From Rhodocytophaga aerolata (GTDB lineage: Bacteria; Bacteroidota; Bacteroidia; Cytophagales; 172606-1), in the NCBI RefSeq assembly GCF_030503435.1, contig NZ_JAUKPO010000005.1, positions 124,001 through 188,000 of the forward strand: 64,000 bases of DNA. The letters run 5' to 3'. Positions 33,597 to 41,716 of this stretch are shown piece after piece. The notes under the pieces were generated by a model. It did not search any database. It worked only from the letters and a program-made list of their open reading frames with translations, and was not told the origin of the DNA. The translations under genes and the position numbers were made by a program. Positions within the stretch are counted from its first letter, which is position 1. Each line of letters starts with the position of its first letter.

Positions 33597-34619
33597 TTAG
33601 TGAAGTATTTTATAAATCAATTCTTTTAAGATTTGTCCCTCAGTCATTTGACCAGAATCGACTCCCTTGGCCTGCAAATCAGCTATCCGCAGATAATGTA
33701 TGATGTGAATAATTTTCATTAATGGGTATACCCGCATTGCCTGCTGATATTCTTTCACGAAAAATGGATTAACCCCTAAGGTTTTTGCTAACCCTGCTTC
33801 AGATTTATCGCTGCTTTCATGAGATACGAGTAGCTTACAGAAGAAAGTGAACAACGTAGCAATGATTACAATTACTGGATTGCTCTTAGCATTTGCTTCA
33901 AAATAGAGTATAATTTGATTGGCTTTTACAATGTCTTTATTGGTAAGTGCTTTTTGGAGCTCAAACATATTGTACTCTTTACTAATCCCTACATACTGCT
34001 GTACCAGGTCTGCCGTAATTTCTTTTTTATCTTTGCAGTTAATCAGCAGTTTATCAATCTCATTGCTTAGGCGGCTTAAGTCATTCCCAATATAATCTGC
34101 CAACATCTGAGTAGCGGCAGGATGTATAGCAAAACCTTTCTCTTTCAGATATGAGGTAATCCATTCAGGAATTTTATTATCATAGAGCTTCTTCGAATCT
34201 ATAAAGACTGCACTCTTATCCAATGTTTTCGCCAGAGACTTTCTTCCATCGAGTGTTTTATGCTTATGGTTGAGTACCAGAATAGTTGATGGCAAAGGTT
34301 TTTCTACATAAGATTCCAATAACTTTTGTGCTTCTTCTCTCCCTAAATCTACTATGTCTTGAGCCTCCTTTACAATAATCACTTGCTTCTCCGCCATCAT
34401 TGGAAAGCGACGAGCTTGTGTGAGTAAGGTGCCTACATTTAAATCTTTTCCATAACACACTATCTGATTAAACCCTTTTTCATGATCAGGTAAGGCATGC
34501 TTCTCTATAAAATCCGAAATAAGATCAATAAAATAGGTTTCGTCCCCCTGCAAAAAATAAATGGGTGCAAATTTGCCACTTTTCAAAGTGTTCAGTACTT
34601 GCTCAGGCTTTTGAGGCAT
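33597..34619 (-). CDS. holA: DNA polymerase III subunit delta
   Basis: A 340-residue clamp-loader subunit that opens the sliding clamp during replication. The N-terminal domain shows FAPIYFLQGDETYFIDLISDFIE, ARRFPMMAEKQVIIVKEAQD and TILVLNHKHKTLDGRKSL, followed by the AAA+-like region with IGNDLSRLSNEIDKLLI, and a helical C-terminal collar domain. Typical of Bacteroidota HolA. The start at 34619 gives MPQKPEQVLNTLKSGKFAP; an in-frame ATG nine codons earlier cannot be excluded. It converges on porU2 with 13 bp between the stop codons. Confidence 0.93.
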   Translation of the reverse strand: MPQKPEQVLNTLKSGKFAPIYFLQGDETYFIDLISDFIEKHALPDHEKGFNQIVCYGKDLNVGTLLTQARRFPMMAEKQVIIVKEAQDIVDLGREEAQKLLESYVEKPLPSTILVLNHKHKTLDGRKSLAKTLDKSAVFIDSKKLYDNKIPEWITSYLKEKGFAIHPAATQMLADYIGNDLSRLSNEIDKLLINCKDKKEITADLVQQYVGISKEYNMFELQKALTNKDIVKANQIILYFEANAKSNPVIVIIATLFTFFCKLLVSHESSDKSEAGLAKTLGVNPFFVKEYQQAMRVYPLMKIIHIIHYLRIADLQAKGVDSGQMTEGQILKELIYKILH

Positions 34620-34659
34620 TACAGCAGTTTTAAGTGTATCGGTCAACTGGAATTAGCTT

Positions 34660-34667
34660 CAAAATTA
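34660..34667 (-). promoter_or_regulatory. Candidate -7 element for holA
   Basis: TAATTTTG on the minus strand, about 40 nt upstream of the chosen holA start. Confidence 0.35.
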
Positions 34668-34878
34668 CACCTATCTGAAAACAATTCTTTATTACCTGCA
34701 GATTTTTGTTCGATGAATACCCGTAAGTTTTTATCTATGTGTTAGGAAGTAAAAATCTACAGTCTGTTTATTGGTATCTATCCATTCAATTGGCCTTATC
34801 AGAAATTATTTCTCATGTACTATTTACTTTTAGTATGTAATCTTTATCAACCTATAATAAGTAAGCAAAATCAGCACT

Positions 34879-35427
34879 ATGAAACTGGATAAAGATTTAA
34901 AGGCTCCTCATTTCAGAGCAAAAGATATATACGGTAGGATAATTGACCTCAATGATTATACAGATAAAAAAGTCTTTATAGGCTTTTTCAGACATGCCGG
35001 ATGTCCTTTTTGTAACATCCGGGTACATTCGTTAACGAAAGTATCTGCTGAGTTGAAGCAAAAAGGATTAGAAATGATTTTTTTCTTTGAATCTAAAGAA
35101 AAAGTATTGCTCAACAGTAGTTTTCACAATGAAGTATCGCCAATTCCTCTTATTTCTGATCCGGAAAAGAAACATTATGAAGCATATGGGCTGGAAAACT
35201 CAGCATTAAAAAGCACGATAAGCCATATTTCAACTTTTGTGCAAACAGCCTTTAAAGCCAGAACGTTAGGAGTGCCCATGCATTTAATGGCTGATGGTGA
35301 ATCGATTAATACTATTCCTGCTGAGTTTTTAGTTGACAAAGGTTTATTCGTAAAGGAAGTGCATTATTCCGAAAGTTTGACGGACCGTATGAGTATGGAT
35401 AAAATTAAAGCATTTGCCGATAATTAA
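34879..35427 (+). CDS. Peroxiredoxin-like (AhpC/TSA) thioredoxin-fold protein
   Basis: A 182-residue cytoplasmic thioredoxin-fold protein. After the extended start (KLDKDLKAPHFRAKDIYGR) it has the active-site motif GCPFCNIRV, with a CPFC dithiol at about residues 42-45, and the AhpC-like strand ISDPEKKHYEAYGLE. It resembles peroxiredoxin-like or alkyl hydroperoxide reductase-type redoxins; the CXXC arrangement suggests a disulfide reductase or peroxidase whose substrate is unknown. It stands alone, followed by two hairpins (35436-35469 and 35499-35542). Confidence 0.8.
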   Translation: MKLDKDLKAPHFRAKDIYGRIIDLNDYTDKKVFIGFFRHAGCPFCNIRVHSLTKVSAELKQKGLEMIFFFESKEKVLLNSSFHNEVSPIPLISDPEKKHYEAYGLENSALKSTISHISTFVQTAFKARTLGVPMHLMADGESINTIPAEFLVDKGLFVKEVHYSESLTDRMSMDKIKAFADN

Positions 35428-35435
35428 ATGGGTTA

Positions 35436-35469
35436 TGCAAGCCTGCTTATAACAGGTAACAGGCTTGCA
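35436..35469 (+). other. Hairpin just after the peroxiredoxin-like gene
   Basis: TGCAAGCCTG and CAGGCTTGCA form a perfect 10-bp stem with a 14-base loop, starting 9 nt after the stop codon. It has no T tract; it may protect the mRNA end or assist termination with the next hairpin. Confidence 0.45.
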
Positions 35470-35498
35470 ATTATAACAAATACTTTTACAATACAGTC

Positions 35499-35542
35499 TT
35501 AAAACAAAAAAGCTAATCCCCTGATTAGCTTTTTTGTTTTAA
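35499..35542. terminator. Strong bidirectional intrinsic terminator
   Basis: TTAAAACAAAAAAGCTAAT pairs perfectly with its complement over 19-20 bp around a small loop, giving T-rich tails on both strands. It separates two convergent genes. Confidence 0.88.
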
Positions 35543-35554
35543 GGCAAAACGAGT

Positions 35555-35812
35555 TTATGCTGTTTTACTTATTGTGTTATATAACTGTTTCTGAGAAAAC
35601 TTACGTTTATCTATTTTATAGAGTATATTCCTAGATTGCCCTGTAATGAGTAGCGCTCCCTTAAAAAGGATCAAACATCCTACCACCAAACTGATTAATG
35701 CAAATATTGAAGCAAGATAAATAGCTAATATATTGGTAGCAAAGAAATATACAACAAACCAGAAAGCAGTAAGTATCAAAGCAGATACAAAAAGCTGTAT
35801 AGAGTTCTTCAT
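35555..35812 (-). CDS. Small membrane protein, two helices, unknown function
   Basis: An 85-residue protein with two hydrophobic helices (IQLFVSALILTAFWFVVYFF and LAIYLASIFALISLVVGCLI) and a basic, soluble C-terminal tail (YKIDKRKFSQKQLYNTI), which suggests both termini are cytoplasmic. I recognise no family. The ORF is clean, lies between a terminator and non-coding DNA, and ends 12 bp past the terminator, so it is likely a real single-gene unit. Confidence 0.65.
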   Translation of the reverse strand: MKNSIQLFVSALILTAFWFVVYFFATNILAIYLASIFALISLVVGCLILFKGALLITGQSRNILYKIDKRKFSQKQLYNTISKTA

Positions 35813-36022
35813 AATCTTTAATGTTCTGCTCTAATAAAAGGTAACTCGTTATACTAATTTTTGTGTAAAATTTAACAGAAGCAACAAACCTTACATTTAT
35901 TTCTGTTATACTCTCAAAGTAAGCAAAAACCTGTCCAGTTTTTAGTCAGCTATTAATTCAACTATTTAAACTGTAACATCCTACTTTTTATTGAGGTAGA
36001 GTAAACCAACTACCTAAAAAAT

Positions 36023-36319
36023 TTATTCTGACTTTGCTACTGTTCTCTTTTTTCTGATAATAGCATCATCACTCATCGTGTGGTTGGTAATGTATCCTAC
36101 ATGAACTTTAGATTGAGCAATATACTCTACTTTGGACCAGCCTCTGCTAATTTCTTCTAATACTTTTACTCTTGTTTTTTCCTCCAATCTAACTAAGATA
36201 GTAGCGGTTACTTTTGGTTCATCTCTTAAAAATCCGATGGGGGCATCTATGGTTCGGTAGGTTTGTGCAAATGCAGTAAAACCAAGACATACAAACGTAA
36301 GGAGTAGAAGATATTTCAT
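36023..36319 (-). CDS. Small secreted SH3b-domain protein
   Basis: A 98-residue exported protein: signal peptide MKYLLLLTFVCLGFTAFAQ followed by an SH3b-like fold with GFLRDEPKVTATILVRLEEKTRVKVLEEI, the aromatic SRGWSKVEYI and VGYITNHTM. Bacterial SH3b domains usually bind peptidoglycan peptides or protein ligands in the periplasm. No enzyme domain is attached. It stands alone, with about 210 bp of AT-rich DNA downstream that contains no gene. Confidence 0.7.
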   Translation of the reverse strand: MKYLLLLTFVCLGFTAFAQTYRTIDAPIGFLRDEPKVTATILVRLEEKTRVKVLEEISRGWSKVEYIAQSKVHVGYITNHTMSDDAIIRKKRTVAKSE

Positions 36320-36561
36320 ATATTTTACAACAAAAGAAATGTTTCTGTATCGAAGTTACATAATATAATTTTCTTGGGCTGCATGAATTTGTATATTTTT
36401 TATAGTAGATTTATACTTTACCAGCTTAAATAAGGTTACTCAGCCACACCCAGCTATATAAATATACTAAATTTAGCTAAAATCTTACCAGTATTGTTTA
36501 TTTTCCACTACTGATTTGATTATTGATAAAAGTCTAGAATCAATTTAACTGATTTACTATT

Positions 36562-36732
36562 ATGAAAGCTGGTATGTATATCTTTACAACATTACTCTGC
36601 CTGATACTTTATGTTGCAGCCATAGTAGTTATAGCTGTATATTCTGAAATAGCAGCAATTTTATTTGTGATACAGAGTTTGATAGTATATCTAATACATT
36701 ATATCTTAACCTCACAGAAAAAACATACCTGA
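36562..36732 (+). CDS. 56-residue hydrophobic protein (possible)
   Basis: An ORF of 57 codons begins MKAGMYIFTTLLCLILYVAA and continues with a second hydrophobic run (IAAILFVIQSLIVYLIHYIL) before a short polar tail SQKKHT. It looks like a two-helix membrane peptide, comparable in layout to the 85-residue protein nearby. No family is recognised and no ribosome-binding site is obvious, so it may not be expressed. It lies in a 750-bp stretch otherwise without long ORFs. Confidence 0.4.
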   Translation: MKAGMYIFTTLLCLILYVAAIVVIAVYSEIAAILFVIQSLIVYLIHYILTSQKKHT

Positions 36733-36846
36733 CAAGAAGTTAGCTTTTTCTGAAATGCACGTGCAGGGTGCAATAGTTTAGTTATTGGTCCGTTCAAGCT
36801 TTATCTGGATAATTGATTTAAGTGTTTAATATATTTGATTAGAACG

Positions 36847-36993
36847 ATGAAGGAGTTTATTACCAATATTTGGGAAATAATTATGAAGAACAAAGAGATA
36901 ATGGCTGGTATCTTTGGGATTCAAATTTTAGTGATCATCATAATTGTGGTAATGCTAGCAATCGATGAAGATGAGCCGGCTATTCGTCAATGA
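36847..36993 (+). CDS. 48-residue single-helix membrane peptide (possible)
   Basis: An ORF of 49 codons (MKEFITNIWEIIMKNKEIMAG then IFGIQILVIIIIVVMLAI and acidic DEDEPAIRQ) would encode a one-helix membrane peptide with a negatively charged tail. It follows the 56-residue ORF by 114 bp on the same strand. The two together may be a small membrane-protein unit, or chance ORFs in AT-rich DNA. Confidence 0.35.
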   Translation: MKEFITNIWEIIMKNKEIMAGIFGIQILVIIIIVVMLAIDEDEPAIRQ

Positions 36994-37072
36994 GGCAGCC
37001 AACACTTATAGAAAATATGGCTTTTAAAGCAATCGAAAGGTAGGAACGTATATATTTTAATTCAGCTGTATG

Positions 37073-37702
37073 CTAATTTTCGTTGCTAGATATATTAAGT
37101 AAAAATTCTTGATGTAAGCGGAGTATTTGTGGAAGCAACAGTTGTTTATTGTCATTATAAATAATATAATCTGCTTTATTTATTTTTTCCTCTTCTGTTA
37201 TTTGTTTTGCAATAATTGCTCTGATCTCTACTTCTGAGCGATGCTGGTCACGGGCGACAACCCTCTCTATACGAAGATCTACTGGTGCAAATACGGTGAT
37301 TATTTTATCCAACGAGAGATAAGAACCTGATTCGAATAACAGAGCGGCTTCTTTTATAAGATAAGGAGACTGATCGTTTTTTTGAACCCAGGCCTGGTAG
37401 TCTTTTCCTACTTTCGGATGGACCAGGCTATTTAATAGACTAACTTTCTGGCTATCGTTAAAAACTTGTTTCGCTAAATAACCCCGGTTCAGCTGACCTG
37501 CAGATGTATACGATTCCTTACCAAAGTTCTGGATTATCTGAGACTTTAGGTCATCATCTTGAATATACAATAACTTAGCCCGCGAATCAGCATCGTAGAT
37601 TAGAATACCTAAAATACTGAAAATCCGGCACACCAGACTTTTGCCAGAACCTATTCCACCAGTAATGCCAATCTGTAAAGGATTATTCTTCTTCCTCCAC
37701 AT
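37073..37702 (-). CDS. coaE: Dephospho-CoA kinase
   Basis: A 209-residue enzyme that phosphorylates dephospho-CoA in the last step of coenzyme A synthesis. The P-loop GITGGIGSGKS is at residues 13-23; IYDADSRAK, LVHPKVGKDY, EAALLFESGS and VARDQHRSEVEIRAIIAKQ match the CoaE core. The ATG at 37702 overlaps the end of the ybbR-like gene by 20 nt, indicating translational coupling. It is the last gene of the nusB-ytxH-DUF1573-yajC-ybbR-coaE cluster that recurs in Bacteroidota. Confidence 0.95.
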   Translation of the reverse strand: MWRKKNNPLQIGITGGIGSGKSLVCRIFSILGILIYDADSRAKLLYIQDDDLKSQIIQNFGKESYTSAGQLNRGYLAKQVFNDSQKVSLLNSLVHPKVGKDYQAWVQKNDQSPYLIKEAALLFESGSYLSLDKIITVFAPVDLRIERVVARDQHRSEVEIRAIIAKQITEEEKINKADYIIYNDNKQLLLPQILRLHQEFLLNISSNEN

Positions 37703-38663
37703 AATGCAATTTGATTATAGCTTTATTTACCCGGATATCGGAAACAAAGGCAGGCTTTTGCTCCAAAAATATTTTTACGGTAGAGTCTGACTTATTGAAT
37801 GTTTTAAAATCTGCTACTAACCTAAAATCTTCTGGACGCACTTTATTTGCTTCGTCCTTTCTCAACCAGTAGCTTACTTCTAAGGTATAATCTCCCAATA
37901 CGATGCTGTCTTTTTTCGGAAAATCAAGCTTGGCAATAGATATTAACTGAGTTTCCTTTACAAAAGGAGCTACTGCAAAACTTACTTGCGCTATATTCAC
38001 ATCCGATTGGATAAGGGGATTTTGTGCATAATTGATTGTAAGATTTTCATTCACATCTTCATCAATACCTTTACTAGCAATGTTTAATAAAATTGCATCT
38101 GGTAATGCCTCTAAAAGTGTAGAAGGTCCTTTGAAATTAACTGTTCTGGGAGTGATAGTAATAGGAGAAATAATTCGATATCCATTAGCTAAATTAAGTG
38201 CACTACTATCAATAGTTAAAGCAACTTGTCTGGTAGCTATTCGGTCGAAGTTAAAAAAAATGGTGTCTTCAACAACATAATTCACTTTAATATCCCTTAC
38301 CTGCTCCGTGATAGGCACCATTAAGGAAGTACCGGTTATATAATTGGTCCGTAAAGGATTATTGATACGATAAGTGATGTTTTGTGAGTTTAGCCGTAAT
38401 GTTTTCTTTAACAAATTCCAACCATATCCAGAAACATTGAGTCTTACCTTTTGTGGCAAAGGATTGATAGGGACGTATACTGAATCGTCATACTCAAATT
38501 GAACAGGATATGTAATTCTGGTAGAATAATCTTTATTTAACGCATTCAAAAACCAAAAAGTGGTAGCTGCCAGCAGGCACATAACTACCACTTTTATATC
38601 ACTGCTTTTACGAATTATTATGGAATCAACGATCCAGTTAAATATGTTTGAAGTTTTCTTCAA
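37683..38663 (-). CDS. YbbR-domain protein
   Basis: A 326-residue membrane-anchored protein with a hydrophobic segment (IKVVVMCLLAATTFWFLNAL) and YbbR-like beta repeats (YPVQFEYDDSVYVPINPLPQKVRLNVSG; VNFKGPSTLLEALPDAI). Family proteins (such as CdaR) regulate diadenylate cyclase in Firmicutes, but in Bacteroidota the partner is unclear. Upstream frames could extend it into yajC, but the TTG at 38663 has a near-perfect ribosome-binding site (AAAAGGAG, six nt away), so I take that start. It overlaps coaE and follows yajC by 22 bp. Confidence 0.85.
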   Translation of the reverse strand: MKKTSNIFNWIVDSIIIRKSSDIKVVVMCLLAATTFWFLNALNKDYSTRITYPVQFEYDDSVYVPINPLPQKVRLNVSGYGWNLLKKTLRLNSQNITYRINNPLRTNYITGTSLMVPITEQVRDIKVNYVVEDTIFFNFDRIATRQVALTIDSSALNLANGYRIISPITITPRTVNFKGPSTLLEALPDAILLNIASKGIDEDVNENLTINYAQNPLIQSDVNIAQVSFAVAPFVKETQLISIAKLDFPKKDSIVLGDYTLEVSYWLRKDEANKVRPEDFRLVADFKTFNKSDSTVKIFLEQKPAFVSDIRVNKAIIKLHYVEEEE

Positions 38664-38669
38664 GTAGTA

Positions 38670-38677
38670 CTCCTTTT
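38670..38677 (-). promoter_or_regulatory. Ribosome-binding site deciding the ybbR start
   Basis: AAAAGGAG on the minus strand lies six nt before the TTG codon at 38663. Such a strong Shine-Dalgarno is unusual in this window, and it makes an upstream start within yajC unlikely. Confidence 0.7.
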
Positions 38678-38685
38678 CTTTCAGT

Positions 38686-39030
38686 TTAACTTTGCTGAGG
38701 CAACTGTACTGGTTTTTTAGCATTGCCTTCGTACTTCTTAGATGCTTCTTGAGAAATAGCCGATTTTTCAAATACCAGCTTAATTCCTTTGTCTACATCT
38801 AGGGTAATGGTTTCGGCATCCACCGAATAAACCCTGCCATGCAATCCTCCAATAGTTACCACAAGGTCGCCTTTCTTTAACTCTTCTCTGAATTTCTTTT
38901 GTTCTTTTTGCTTCTTTTGCTGTGGCCTGATCATAAAAAAATAAAAAACCAGACCCATAGCAGCAAACAAGATCAAACTTGAATAATCGAAACCTGGCTG
39001 GGCAGCTTGTAATAGCACAGATGTTAACAT
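38686..39030 (-). CDS. yajC: Preprotein translocase accessory subunit YajC
   Basis: A 114-residue single-helix membrane protein that associates with SecDF. It has the membrane segment LILFAAMGLVFYFFMIRPQQKK followed by the typical QKKFREELKKGDLVVTIGGLHGRVYSVD fold. The family is usually 85-120 residues. It lies in the conserved nusB-coaE cluster, 22 bp before ybbR and 97 bp after the DUF1573 lipoprotein gene. Confidence 0.94.
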   Translation of the reverse strand: MLTSVLLQAAQPGFDYSSLILFAAMGLVFYFFMIRPQQKKQKEQKKFREELKKGDLVVTIGGLHGRVYSVDAETITLDVDKGIKLVFEKSAISQEASKKYEGNAKKPVQLPQQS

Positions 39031-39127
39031 ATTTTTTTACTTATATAAAGTGAAAATCAAACCAGTGGTTCGACTAATAAAATAAAAGCATACAGAAAAT
39101 TATCTATTTGATTTTCTGTAGTAAAAT

Positions 39128-39646
39128 CTATTGTTGTTTCATAGGGCCTTTCATGCTTGCTACCCCGGACTCTACAACCCCTTTCAACATTACCTGGCTA
39201 ATTTCAGGTTGTGTATTGGCAGTAATGGTTACACTTTTAGATTGCACCCCTGCTTTTCCCTTACTGTTAAATTCTACCTGAATCTCACCTTTCTGACCTG
39301 GGGCAATTGGCTCACGAGGCCACTGGGGAACAGTACAACCACACTGAGCCGTAGCATTCTGTATAATCAATGGAGACTTACCTGTATTGGTAAAACTGTA
39401 CGTATGTTTTACTACATCTCCTTCTTGAATAGTGCCAAAATCCCATGCAGTTTCGTCAAATGTGATTGCAGGTGCATCAGCAGCTGCAATTTGGGTAGCT
39501 GCGTTACCTTCGGTCTGGCTAGTAGTTTGTACATTTGCAGTTACTTGAGATTCCGTATTGTCAGCACGTTTGGCTTCAGTATTGCAGCCATATATAGCTG
39601 CAGTTGTTACTATTACTAGTAATGCTTGTGCAAAAATCTTTTTCAT
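39128..39646 (-). CDS. DUF1573 lipoprotein
   Basis: A 172-residue lipoprotein (signal MKKIFAQALLVIVTTAAIYGC, lipidated Cys21) with an acidic, alanine/threonine-rich linker and a DUF1573 beta-sandwich: AITFDETAWDFGTIQEGDVVKHTYSFTN, GKSPLIIQNATAQCGCTVPQWPREPIAPG and GEIQVEFNSKGKAG. The CGC motif and the fold resemble ASPM/SPD-2/Hydin-type domains. Function is unknown; it is often found in this cluster. An extension to 39658 adds only four residues. Confidence 0.9.
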   Translation of the reverse strand: MKKIFAQALLVIVTTAAIYGCNTEAKRADNTESQVTANVQTTSQTEGNAATQIAAADAPAITFDETAWDFGTIQEGDVVKHTYSFTNTGKSPLIIQNATAQCGCTVPQWPREPIAPGQKGEIQVEFNSKGKAGVQSKSVTITANTQPEISQVMLKGVVESGVASMKGPMKQQ

Positions 39647-39797
39647 GAGTATAACCAATTAATCTAAATTATGGATTATTAAATTTAATTACTTTATTTC
39701 TTAGCAACAATGACCATTCCAGTTTAGTTGCTTCTCAAATTAAAGATAAAAAATAATTTACTGATTCTCTTACCTTTATAACTTCTGACCAAAGATG

Positions 39798-40103
39798 TTA
39801 TTTAATATTTTTTCCTTTGATCTGATCTATCAAATCTTCTACATCGCCTAGCAAACGTTCAGCCTTCACTTTAGCATCGTTTATTACTTTTTGCCCTTCA
39901 GATTTGGCAGTATTCACCGGCTCGTGTCTATCTTCCATTAACTCATCAATTAATTCCCGCAATCTATCGCGGTACTTGCCTAGTTGATAGTTAAGTCTAT
40001 CCCGGGTGCTTTCACCTTTTTCAGGAGCATATAAAATGCCAACAAAAGCTCCGGTAGCAGCACCAGTTAAAAAAACCAATAAGGTGACTGTGATTCTCCT
40101 CAT
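39798..40103 (-). CDS. YtxH-domain protein
   Basis: A 101-residue protein with an N-terminal helix (ITVTLLVFLTGAATGAFVGILYAP) followed by the YtxH signature GILYAPEKGESTRDRL and a charged amphipathic tail. YtxH proteins are small membrane-associated proteins of unclear function, linked to general stress in Firmicutes. It lies 83 bp after nusB on the same strand, with its own candidate -7 element. Confidence 0.85.
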   Translation of the reverse strand: MRRITVTLLVFLTGAATGAFVGILYAPEKGESTRDRLNYQLGKYRDRLRELIDELMEDRHEPVNTAKSEGQKVINDAKVKAERLLGDVEDLIDQIKGKNIK

Positions 40104-40138
40104 TATTATGAATAATTAAATTGTCTATGTATTTTTTC

Positions 40139-40146
40139 CAAAATTA
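40139..40146 (-). promoter_or_regulatory. Candidate -7 element for ytxH and downstream genes
   Basis: TAATTTTG on the minus strand in the gap between nusB and ytxH, about 36 nt before the ytxH start. It could give the cluster a second promoter. Confidence 0.35.
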
Positions 40147-40186
40147 CAATTGTAAAACCATCTTTGAAAGAACTTTTTGCAAAACC

Positions 40187-41368
40187 CTACTTATTATCAA
40201 TTAACCCTCTCCCGCTCTTTTTTAACAAACCTTTACCTGTAAGTTCAGCTACTGCAGCATCCAGTATACCATTTACAAATTGCTTGCTTTTGGGTGTACT
40301 GTATTCTTTTGATAACTCTATGTATTCATTAATAGTTACTTTCACAGGTATACTCGGAAAATGAAGCATTTCAGCAATAGCCATTTTAATTATAATCCGG
40401 TCTAGCATTGCTAACCTCTCTATGTCCCAGTTTTTAGATTTTCCGGAAATAATTTGTTCATACGACTCATCGTTGTCCAGCGTATGTTTATACAAATCTT
40501 TCATAAATTCTTTGTCATCTTCCCAATTCGGCGACAACTCTAATAAATGCAACGAATCAGTATTATTTACTTCTAATGCTTTTACTGTTTTCGTAAGCAT
40601 GCCTTTTAAAATATCTGCATTTTCAGCCCAGCTAATATCTGTTTCTGAAAAAAATGATACAGCTAGTTCATGTTTAAACAAAATACTTTTGAGTATATAA
40701 AGTATTATTTTTTTATCTTCTTCAAAATCAGCTGTGTCTAGTTGTTGGTATTGCTGATAGGTAGTATCCGTGCTGATTACCTCTCTATAGATTTTTTTAA
40801 TAAACTCACGGTCGGCCCCCCACCCTATTCCTCTTCGAACAACTTCTTTTTCTAGGGTAGTATTTTTCCTCAGTAAGTCGGCTACCTTATTTTCCCGGAA
40901 TTTCAACTCCCGGACAGCTGCAGGCTGCGGTTTAAGTATTCGTTGCATGCGTTCTTCTTCCTGTTGCTGCACATAATCAGATAACTCTACTAGTAAAATA
41001 AGCAGCCACAAATAGGTATCGTATATCCTTTCTACTGCTGATACCATTTGTTTACCCAAAAATTGCCGGTCTTTAGTTAATTGCGTATGGTAATAATTTA
41101 TAGCCTCGGTAGTTGCTTTATTCACTTCTTCGGTAGCATCTTCATCATTTACAGGTTGTTGACGCTGAAAATGTTCTTCAAAAAGAAGCCCTGCCATTTT
41201 TTTGTTCCCTTCCAGGCGTTTGTAATCTGGCGCCTGCATAGAGTTCAAATCCGGGGCAAAAGTGCTTTGTATCAGATCAAGAGCTAAATGATAATCAGAC
41301 TGTTCGGCCTGTTTATAAGCATAAATAGTCTGCATCACCTTAATTCTCAGCAATCTCCTGTTTAGCAT
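40187..41368 (-). CDS. nusB: Transcription antitermination factor NusB (long Bacteroidota form)
   Basis: A 393-residue NusB, about 2.5 times the E. coli length. The N-terminal start MLNRRLLRIKVMQTIYAY and a long helical insertion precede the conserved C-terminal NusB part (NWDIERLAMLDRIIIKMAIAEML, PVKVTINEYIELSKEYSTPKSKQFVNGILDA). NusB with NusE promotes antitermination on rRNA operons. The extended form is normal for the phylum. It is the first gene of the cluster ending in coaE. Confidence 0.93.
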   Translation of the reverse strand: MLNRRLLRIKVMQTIYAYKQAEQSDYHLALDLIQSTFAPDLNSMQAPDYKRLEGNKKMAGLLFEEHFQRQQPVNDEDATEEVNKATTEAINYYHTQLTKDRQFLGKQMVSAVERIYDTYLWLLILLVELSDYVQQQEEERMQRILKPQPAAVRELKFRENKVADLLRKNTTLEKEVVRRGIGWGADREFIKKIYREVISTDTTYQQYQQLDTADFEEDKKIILYILKSILFKHELAVSFFSETDISWAENADILKGMLTKTVKALEVNNTDSLHLLELSPNWEDDKEFMKDLYKHTLDNDESYEQIISGKSKNWDIERLAMLDRIIIKMAIAEMLHFPSIPVKVTINEYIELSKEYSTPKSKQFVNGILDAAVAELTGKGLLKKSGRGLIDNK

Positions 41369-41558
41369 ATTACAATTTGATAAAGAACGTTCTAAATAAT
41401 AAATGTTTCCTTTGCTGAACCATGAATGTTCCCCTACTGGTTCCCAAAGATAAGCAAGACCCCAAATTTTGTTTTAGGCTATATTCATATAACAGCCATC
41501 TTCAATAAATATTATTTCATTCCCGGTATTCACAAACTTTCGGTAATCGTTAAATGTT

Positions 41559-41566
41559 TACCTTTG
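41559..41566 (+). promoter_or_regulatory. Candidate -7 element for the second ABC exporter
   Basis: TACCTTTG followed by TAGC, with TTTC about 18 nt upstream. The leader to the GTG at 41717 would be about 144 nt; the rest of the 348-bp gap (41369-41716) has no gene, only a very short ATG ORF. Confidence 0.45.
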
Positions 41567-41716
41567 TAGCATTGTCTGGTTGAAGAAATAGATCGCTGTA
41601 AAAAGTTTGCAAATGTATGCTTTTATATAGCAACCACAAGTATTTGCCCCATATTAATGGCAAATGACTTCTAATCTGGGCAACCACGTATTTAACTTAT
41701 ATTAATTGCATCGTTT

